This document shows, piece after piece, positions 1 to 5,894 of a DNA stretch of 10,468 nt. The first letter of the stretch is position 1. The number at the start of each line of letters is the position of its first letter. This stretch comes from Wenzhouxiangella sp. Lineage in GTDB: Bacteria > Pseudomonadota > Gammaproteobacteria > Xanthomonadales > Wenzhouxiangellaceae. The notes below the pieces were generated by a model. The model did not search any database. It was not told the origin of the DNA and worked only from the letters and a program-made list of their open reading frames with translations. The translations under genes were made by a program, and so were the position numbers. The stretch covers positions 1 to 10,468 of the forward strand of contig SKIE01000192.1 in assembly GCA_007116585.1 (NCBI GenBank). The letters are read 5' to 3'.

Positions 1-1005
1 CGCTTCGCGCGCTCGCAGATGGGCCCGGAGCGGGCTATGGAGCGGCTGCTGGAAGCGGCCATGGAAAGCGACGGCAGGCAGTCGATGGATCGGTTTGTCG
101 ACGGCATCGCGGTGATTACGCGCGACCTTGCTCACGCCGCCAACAACGACGAACCCGGTGCGATGGAATTGGAGTCCGTGCAGCAGCTGCATGTTGATAC
201 CCTGACGATCCTCATCGAACAAGGGCCCTTGCCGGACCACCGAATCACCGGCGCCCAGCGTTTGCTTCGGTATGTGCAGCTGAATCAGGACGTAGCGCTG
301 TCCGCGGTGCTGGACCCAGTGTTTGAACTGGCCGGCAGCCCGGATCAGACTTTTGAAACCCGTATGGCGGTGCAGCAGTTCCTGGGCAGGACCTTTGCGA
401 CCCTACCTGCGCGCGACCCCGAGTACCTGTTCGGCAAGGCCGTTGAGATGCTCTGGGCCGGCGATGACGCAGAAACAACCGAGATTCCGGCGAGCATGCT
501 GAACTACGCGCGGCGCGCTCCGGAACACGCCGAGATCGTGATCGCGAACCTTCAGGCATCGATGGCCGACCACCTGGACCAGTGGACGGTCAACCCCGCT
601 GCGGCGGTGGCGCTGAACGTGGCCAGCATTTCGCAACTCGACCGCCGCTCGGCTCGTGAACAGGGGTCGATGGTCGTCGGTGAGCTGATTGCCAGCCCGG
701 CCGCCGAGCTGGAATACCTTGAAGCGCACCTGATGCGGCGGATGAACACGATGGCCGATTTCAGCAACAACACCGTTGCCGGAATGGCCGGCCTCGTAGG
801 GCCGACCATCTTTGCCGAGCACGAGGCCATGCATCGGCAATTTCATCCCGCGGCTTTCGCGGAAATCCTGCAAGTCCGCCCGGGCTGGTTTCGCGACGAA
901 CCCGACTCAGTGACAGAGTGGAAGCGCTTTCTCACCAGGGTGGTGGAAGCTCGGGTGGAACATTTCAGTGCCTCGGCGCAATCGGCGCTGGAGGCGCTGG
1001 ATTGA
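1..1005 (+). CDS. Hypothetical all-helical protein, 3' part of a gene cut by the window edge
   Basis: I do not recognise this protein. The reading frame is open from base 1 to the TGA at 1003-1005, giving about 334 visible residues. No stop precedes the first ATG (19), and no ribosome binding site lies before it, so the gene probably begins to the left of the window. An alternative is an internal start at ATG 61, which has GGAAG five bases upstream, but that would make an unusually placed start. The sequence is rich in Ala, Leu, Glu and Met, has no signal peptide, no long hydrophobic segment and no Cys. It reads as a series of amphipathic helices separated by short Pro/Asp/Gly turns, as in HEAT-like or other helical-repeat scaffolds. 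No catalytic motif is visible. It lies 87 bases upstream of the transglutaminase-like gene on the same strand, so the two may be co-transcribed. The coding call is firm; function and true start are unknown. Confidence 0.75.
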   Translation, partial: RFARSQMGPERAMERLLEAAMESDGRQSMDRFVDGIAVITRDLAHAANNDEPGAMELESVQQLHVDTLTILIEQGPLPDHRITGAQRLLRYVQLNQDVALSAVLDPVFELAGSPDQTFETRMAVQQFLGRTFATLPARDPEYLFGKAVEMLWAGDDAETTEIPASMLNYARRAPEHAEIVIANLQASMADHLDQWTVNPAAAVALNVASISQLDRRSAREQGSMVVGELIASPAAELEYLEAHLMRRMNTMADFSNNTVAGMAGLVGPTIFAEHEAMHRQFHPAAFAEILQVRPGWFRDEPDSVTEWKRFLTRVVEARVEHFSASAQSALEALD

Positions 1006-1078
1006 TGCACCGATTCGTGGTGCGGATTGCAAAGGGGTGCTTCGGTCGTTGGGAAAAAAAGGCGGCCGCAACCGACTC

Positions 1079-1083
1079 AAGGA
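1079..1083 (+). promoter_or_regulatory. Ribosome binding site AAGGA deciding the start of the transglutaminase-like gene
   Basis: AAGGA lies nine bases before the ATG at 1093. This favours that ATG over two others. The TTG at 1027 has no usable site and would add 22 non-conserved-looking residues. The ATG at 1153 has GGAGG only one base away, which is too close, and would give a signal peptide without a positive n-region. The TTG at 1141, with AAGGG eight bases upstream, is a weaker rival. Confidence 0.6.
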
Positions 1084-1092
1084 CGACATCAA

Positions 1093-3582
1093 ATGAATGC
1101 TGATCATCTGTCGCCGCATACCCAGCCAAGGGTAAACAAGTTGAGTGGAGGTATGTCCTACCTCGTCATCTCTTTGGCCCTGATTGCGGCGAGTATTTCA
1201 GGCTCAGCCGCAATCCCGCTGGATCCCGACAATCCCGGGCTGTCTGACGCTCAGCGCCATGCTCAGCTGCAACGGACAATGGATTTCTGGTCAGAGGTCG
1301 ATATAAATCTGGACCGAACCGCATTGCATCCGAAGACGCTGGGCATCCACCTGGAAACACCGCAGGCCGCGTTCGAGTGGGTTCGCGATCAGACTCGGCC
1401 GGTGCCGTACGAAGGCGTGCTGCGCAACTCCGTCGGCGTCCTTCAGGACCGGCAGGGCAATAGTCTCGATCGTTCCCTGTTGCTGCTCGAGATGCTCGAA
1501 GCGCAGGGCTATTCAGTGCGAATGGCGCGCGGTGTGATCAACGATGAAGCAGTGCTGAATGCCATGGACCAGGCCTGGCAGGAGCCCTTCGACCCGTTCA
1601 AAGGGATGGCCGAAGAGATTCTCGACGTGATGGCCCGTGCCGGCGACAGGCTGAATCTCGACCGCTTGCCCGATGGGGCAATTGAACAATACCTGCAGGA
1701 TCTTGCGGCTGATGAGTCATTCTGGACCTCGGCGCGAGAACAGGTGAAGTCCGAACTCGAACAGCAGCTGGACGCAGACGCCTTTGCCGGGTCGCAGTCT
1801 TCGGCAGACCATCTCGATTCATGGCGAGAGCACTGGTGGGTCGAGTACCAGCGAGAGGGCCAATGGATCGCACTGGATCCATCCCTGGCCGACAATCGTC
1901 CCGGCCAGACATCGACGAAGACGGAGGAGACGATCGCACCGAGCCTGCTGTCCCGTGATCTGGCCCATTCGATCGAATTCAAGATCGTTGCGGAGATACG
2001 TGAGGGACGGGAAACAAGCGAGCACGTCCTGGTGGAAACAACGGTTCTGCCGCACGAGCTTTTCGTTCCGGTGATCTCGGTCGGTATGACGCCTCTATCG
2101 GGCAGCCTGTCTGAAGTGATCAGCGAGACAGCGGCGGCGCTCAACCGTGACGAGGGTTTGGTCGAAGGGATTCTGAACATCGAGGAATGGCTGCCGGTCA
2201 TCAAGGTTGGCAACTACGTCGAGGCTGATAAAAGCATCTTCCTGGATGGCCGGATTCGCGACAACCCAAACGCATTCCCAACCGGGCGCGCAATGGCTGA
2301 AGCTTCGAGTGCCCTGGGCGGGCTGCTGTCGCGAGGCCGGAAAGAGGAACAGCCCGAACGGGCCTGGACCTCCATGCATGTGGACATGACCCATCACCAG
2401 CCCGGACGGCCCACCGAAACGCAACGGCTGACCCGCTTTGATCTGGACAACCCGAACTGGAAGGTTCCGATCCAGGCCGTCTACGGAATTTCGGAGGAGG
2501 AGCTGCTGGTGTTCGGTGCCCTGGGCACGGAATCGAGCATTTTCCTGAAGCACTTCCAACCATCGCCCTACTGGTTCGTCGACCAACTCATCAGTCAGTT
2601 GCTGTCCAACGAGGACCTGGTGATCAAGGCATTGACCGATCCACGCTTTGAACCAGACGATCGCGACCTGGAGTCACTGGCATCCGTACCCGAAGCGCTC
2701 ATGGAGTTTCTCGTTCATCGAGTGAATGAAGACGCCATTCGAAAGCATGCGGCAGTGGATGAGATCGGCGTGCTGGCCTTGCACCAGTCGATGATGCCGC
2801 TGAATCGGCAGCAGATTCGCTTTTCGCAGACCATCGACCTGCTTCGTCATCGGCTGGCCTGGCGGGCGCCGGATGGGTCGCCAAGCCCGGGCGGCTTGAT
2901 CGACAGCGTCAACGAATGGCGCGCGCTGGCCGGCAGTTCCAGCGTCTACTCAGGCGTAATGGACTACCACCAGGCAGCCTTCGAGGGCTCTGTTGGCTGG
3001 GTACTGCTCAAGAACGAGCAGCAATGGCAAGGTCGGGCAGAGGATGCCGCTGCGCCGGCTCCCGCAGTTTTCCAGCAAGCGTGGGGGAATGGCCGCTGGG
3101 TGCTGGCGCAGCCGGGCGGTAGCAGTGGATCCTACCCGGTCGGCAAATACTGGTGGGACTTTGATCCTGCCAGTGGCGATGTATTGATTCGAGACCTGAT
3201 GGGCCACAGCAGCGCCAGCCGGGTTCGCGTTTTTGATGCCATGCAGCTTTCCTTTGCCCTGGCCAGCCCGGCAACGGAATTTTTTACGGTTGCAGGGATT
3301 ACAAGCGGTTTGGTTTTTGGAATGTGGGGTTTTGGTGACTGCATGATTACGAATATGAACTTCGGGTGTTGCATGGCGGTAGGGATGTTCGGCTTTGCTC
3401 TTGGCTATGCTCTCGGCGCAGGGATCGGGGCAATAAAACTGCTCGGCATTTACGCGCCAGCTGTCGGCTTCTCCGCAGGGGTGGGTTTTGATGTCGTGAC
3501 TTCACCATTCAACAGTGCCTTGGACGGGGTTTGCCTCAACCCTCGCTGGGAAAGGGAAAAAAGCGAGAGAAACTCGTCATGA
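1093..3582 (+). CDS. Secreted transglutaminase-like protein with Cys-to-Ser at the active site and a Gly/Cys-rich hydrophobic C-terminus
   Basis: 829 residues from ATG 1093. Residues 1-20 form a basic n-region (R13, K16). Residues 22-38 are hydrophobic, with probable signal peptidase I cleavage after Ser-Ala-Ala (40). Residues about 85-270 carry a transglutaminase core: the helix that normally holds the nucleophile reads GNSLDRSLLLLEMLEAQGY, with Ser124 where active enzymes have Cys. The later motif HWWVEY...WIALDPS supplies His247 and Asp262. There is no Cys in the first 749 residues, so no thiol nucleophile exists in that region; the domain is probably a binding module or uses another chemistry. 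A beta-rich region follows (about 290-350), then a long mixed region. Residues about 728-800 are hydrophobic and Gly-rich (GYALGAGIG) with Cys750, 759, 760 and a further Cys814, suggesting membrane insertion. The tail is charged. The stop codon overlaps the next gene's start. The transglutaminase fold call is good; the biological role is unknown. Confidence 0.85.
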   Translation: MNADHLSPHTQPRVNKLSGGMSYLVISLALIAASISGSAAIPLDPDNPGLSDAQRHAQLQRTMDFWSEVDINLDRTALHPKTLGIHLETPQAAFEWVRDQTRPVPYEGVLRNSVGVLQDRQGNSLDRSLLLLEMLEAQGYSVRMARGVINDEAVLNAMDQAWQEPFDPFKGMAEEILDVMARAGDRLNLDRLPDGAIEQYLQDLAADESFWTSAREQVKSELEQQLDADAFAGSQSSADHLDSWREHWWVEYQREGQWIALDPSLADNRPGQTSTKTEETIAPSLLSRDLAHSIEFKIVAEIREGRETSEHVLVETTVLPHELFVPVISVGMTPLSGSLSEVISETAAALNRDEGLVEGILNIEEWLPVIKVGNYVEADKSIFLDGRIRDNPNAFPTGRAMAEASSALGGLLSRGRKEEQPERAWTSMHVDMTHHQPGRPTETQRLTRFDLDNPNWKVPIQAVYGISEEELLVFGALGTESSIFLKHFQPSPYWFVDQLISQLLSNEDLVIKALTDPRFEPDDRDLESLASVPEALMEFLVHRVNEDAIRKHAAVDEIGVLALHQSMMPLNRQQIRFSQTIDLLRHRLAWRAPDGSPSPGGLIDSVNEWRALAGSSSVYSGVMDYHQAAFEGSVGWVLLKNEQQWQGRAEDAAAPAPAVFQQAWGNGRWVLAQPGGSSGSYPVGKYWWDFDPASGDVLIRDLMGHSSASRVRVFDAMQLSFALASPATEFFTVAGITSGLVFGMWGFGDCMITNMNFGCCMAVGMFGFALGYALGAGIGAIKLLGIYAPAVGFSAGVGFDVVTSPFNSALDGVCLNPRWEREKSERNSS
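3579..3582 (+). promoter_or_regulatory. ATGA stop/start overlap, translational coupling
   Basis: The TGA stop of the transglutaminase-like gene (3580-3582) overlaps the ATG (3579-3581) of the next gene. Only a weak GAGAG purine stretch lies nine bases upstream (3565-3569). Such overlaps usually mean that the downstream gene is translated by ribosomes finishing the upstream one, so the two products are likely made together. The ATG is preferred over the in-frame TTG at 3531 because it places a basic residue pair and the hydrophobic signal core directly at the N-terminus. Confidence 0.7.
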
Positions 3583-5831
3583 TAAAGCGGAATCAATGGC
3601 TTGAATGTCTACTTCTGGGTCTGGTGAGCTTGTCAGCCCTTGCTACTTCCGATTCCCCGGAAGCGGTCTGGATTACCGGTGATGTGCAAGGCGCCTATCT
3701 GACCAGTGGCGAAGAGGCTTCGCGGCCGGGCTTGGTCAGGCTGGCCGGCGAATGGGGTGGCGCAAATCATGCCGATAGGTTATTAATCGATGGCGGCAAC
3801 CTGTTCTTCGGCCATCACCTGCTTGGCGAAGATCCTGCCCATCTGTTGCAGTTACCGGAAGTCTTCGGCTACGACGTGGTGCACATCGCCTACATGGATT
3901 TGGCGTTCGGCCCCGATGTCCTGATGCAGAACCTGCCGAACCGAAGTTATGCGGCGGTCAGCGCCAACCTGCTCGACCGAAATGGCGAAGCCATCGCCCG
4001 CCCCTTCGTGATTCGCACCACCGATGGCCAACGCCTGGCCATAACCGGCGTCAGCGGACTAAGTGCAAACTGGCTCTCGTTGACACGCATGAAACGGTTC
4101 ACTGACCAGGTCGAGGTGCTCGACCCAATCGAGCGCTTGCGTGAATTGCTGCCCGAGATGAAGGCCGAAGCGGACCAGGTCGTCGTGCTTTTTGCCGGCG
4201 AAGTCCCCGAGCTCAAACGACTTCTGCGTGAACTGGGCGGGCAGATCGATGTTGTAGCGGTGGGCGTCACGCCCGGTGGCATGAATGACCCCTTGCCCGA
4301 GGGCGTCCTGAACGCTCGCGGCACCTTCGGCAATCGCGTGCTCCACTGGCGCCCGGCAAGTGGGTCTGCTCAGCACATGAGTACGGATATCGAACAGCCG
4401 GAAATCGATCAGCTGGTCGGATTGCTGACGCGGCAGGGTGTGCCGCGCGAGCCTTCTTTCAGCGAGAACCTGCCACCCCAGGAGTGGCCTGAAGACGGGC
4501 TTCCGCTCAACGAGCAGGTGCCCGTTCGCCTCAGTGGCGCCAATCGAGCCATGCAGCTGGGCGTGCGGGGCCTGACCCGCGCTGACCAATGGCAAGGTCA
4601 CAGCTCGCCTGACGACTTCCAGTTCCTGGTGCTATCGACCGTGGCCGAGAATCGCAAGCCAAGCGATCTGATCGCACAGGACAATGGGCAGGAGGCCATA
4701 CTTTTTAGCCACTTGCATCAGGCCCTGGTACTGATTCACAACGGTGTTCATGTCAGAGCCCTGCATGCTGATCATGAGCAGTTCGACAACGCCTTTCCTT
4801 TCACCTTCGCCCTGCCAGCCCCGCGAACTCGGCTGCAGCGTGACTTCATTTTCCTGGTTCCCGAGGGCGAGCCTGAATCGCTCGAGCTCCGCTACCACCA
4901 CGTCGAGTACGCACCGATCTCGATTGCCCTGACCGGACCGGTGGAAGACATGGCGGTTTCAAGGGTCGAAGTCGAACTGCAGCAAAACGAGCTGTTTGAT
5001 CTGGGCGTACGCGGCATCGAGGAGATTATCGCACCCGATGGGGCCACTGATTCTGACTCACGGCGATACGTGGCCGTCGACCTGGTCGGTCAAAGTCGCC
5101 TGGTGCGGCTCAACCCGGCCAATCACTTCCGCCAGGGCGCTGATACAGACGCCCGTTTGGAGACCGCCATGGTCTTGCCCTACCTGTACGCCGACCAGCA
5201 CCTGCAGCTGGTCACCCCCTCGGGCCATGTCTACCTGCCGGACTATGCGCTGAGCCAAATGCCGAGGATTCCCTTGCTCCTGCCCGATCAACTCACCGGT
5301 GGCCGGCTTGTTTTCGCACTGCCCAAAGAAGTGAATGACTACGAGTTCGTCGCCTACTTTGCCAATATGGGTACAAGTACCGGCGGCCTGGTGGGATTCA
5401 TGGAAGAAATGCGTTTTCCGCAAGGCGGTCAGTCGCTGGAGTATGCGGATTATCCGGTTTTAGTCGATTTCGAACTCGAAATCCTCGCAGTCGTGATGAC
5501 GCATGTGGAGCGGACCAACGCCTGGAACGGGGTGAAGAAAGACGGTGGCGAAACGGTGCTTTTAGTCGACCTGGTGATCGTCAACGAAACCGAAGAACCC
5601 GGATTCTGGCCGATGGATGAGCGGGTCGGAGTGACCCTGGCGGACGGCCGACGGCGTGTCAGTCAGGCAATGACCGATCAATATGGCTTTGCCCTGGCTG
5701 ATCCGCTGCACCTGCCACCCGGTGAGCCTCGTCGAATTCGCCTGGCCTATGTGATCCCGGAAGGCGAAATTGCCGGGAATGTGGATGTGCGAGGCGTGTC
5801 CGCCAACGTGGAGCGGAAACTGGGCTGGTAA
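3579..5831 (+). CDS. Exported pseudo-5'-nucleotidase (metallophosphatase fold, metal ligands lost) with C-terminal beta-sandwich units
   Basis: 750 residues. The signal peptide has K3/R4, a hydrophobic core and an Ala-Leu-Ala cleavage motif (20-22), so the protein is probably periplasmic or secreted. Residues about 30-235 follow the order of UshA/YfkN-type 5'-nucleotidases: TGDVQG (33-38) for the usual DxH motif, LIDGGN (69-74) for the GD motif, GYDVVHIAYMDLAFG for GYDAxALGNHEFDxG, SANLLDRNGE for the SAN motif, and VDVVAVGVTP ending at Pro232 for the GHxH motif. Of the metal and catalytic residues only the first Asp (35) remains; the others read Gln37, Asn74, Tyr105, Met106, Val230 and Pro232. 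Hydrolase activity is therefore unlikely. Residues about 315-748 hold three beta-rich units of roughly 150 residues; the last resembles DUF4352-type Ig folds (VLLVDLVIVNETEEP). The gene is coupled to the upstream transglutaminase-like gene by an ATGA overlap. The fold call comes from motif order, not from a search. Confidence 0.82.
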   Translation: MIKRNQWLECLLLGLVSLSALATSDSPEAVWITGDVQGAYLTSGEEASRPGLVRLAGEWGGANHADRLLIDGGNLFFGHHLLGEDPAHLLQLPEVFGYDVVHIAYMDLAFGPDVLMQNLPNRSYAAVSANLLDRNGEAIARPFVIRTTDGQRLAITGVSGLSANWLSLTRMKRFTDQVEVLDPIERLRELLPEMKAEADQVVVLFAGEVPELKRLLRELGGQIDVVAVGVTPGGMNDPLPEGVLNARGTFGNRVLHWRPASGSAQHMSTDIEQPEIDQLVGLLTRQGVPREPSFSENLPPQEWPEDGLPLNEQVPVRLSGANRAMQLGVRGLTRADQWQGHSSPDDFQFLVLSTVAENRKPSDLIAQDNGQEAILFSHLHQALVLIHNGVHVRALHADHEQFDNAFPFTFALPAPRTRLQRDFIFLVPEGEPESLELRYHHVEYAPISIALTGPVEDMAVSRVEVELQQNELFDLGVRGIEEIIAPDGATDSDSRRYVAVDLVGQSRLVRLNPANHFRQGADTDARLETAMVLPYLYADQHLQLVTPSGHVYLPDYALSQMPRIPLLLPDQLTGGRLVFALPKEVNDYEFVAYFANMGTSTGGLVGFMEEMRFPQGGQSLEYADYPVLVDFELEILAVVMTHVERTNAWNGVKKDGGETVLLVDLVIVNETEEPGFWPMDERVGVTLADGRRRVSQAMTDQYGFALADPLHLPPGEPRRIRLAYVIPEGEIAGNVDVRGVSANVERKLGW

Positions 5832-5838
5832 CCGTCAT

Positions 5839-5875
5839 GGCGGCAAGCCTGGCCTTTCGGTCCAGGCCTGCCGCC
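5839..5875. terminator. Inverted repeat between convergent genes, possible bidirectional terminator
   Basis: Two 14-base arms (5839-5852 and 5862-5875) pair around a 9-base loop, starting 8 bases after the + strand stop and ending 20 bases after the - strand stop. There is one A-C mismatch (5846/5868) in the + strand transcript. In the - strand transcript the same position is a G-U wobble, so the stem is continuous there. No T-run follows on either side, so it is not a canonical intrinsic terminator. It could still end transcription or protect the 3' ends of both messages. Confidence 0.45.
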
Positions 5876-5894
5876 TGGTCTGCCGTCGCAGCGT

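Noticed and set aside
1027..1092. N-terminal extension of the transglutaminase-like protein to TTG 1027
   Set aside because: Rare start codon without a ribosome binding site. ATG 1093 has AAGGA at good spacing and gives a workable signal peptide.
1006..1092. Promoter or terminator in the gap before the transglutaminase-like gene
   Set aside because: A TTGCAA at 1027 could pass as a -35, but no convincing -10 follows at 16-18 bases. The A-run at 1054-1060 is not preceded by a clear stem.
1509..2213. 234-codon - strand frame opposite the transglutaminase-like gene
   Set aside because: Ser/Arg/Pro-rich translation, antisense to a domain with clear transglutaminase motifs, and no ribosome binding site or neighbours that would support it.
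3579..3650. Possible lipoprotein signal using Cys10 of the pseudo-nucleotidase
   Set aside because: Cys10 lies inside the hydrophobic core, too close to the N-terminus and without a lipobox. The Ala-Leu-Ala site at 20-22 fits signal peptidase I.
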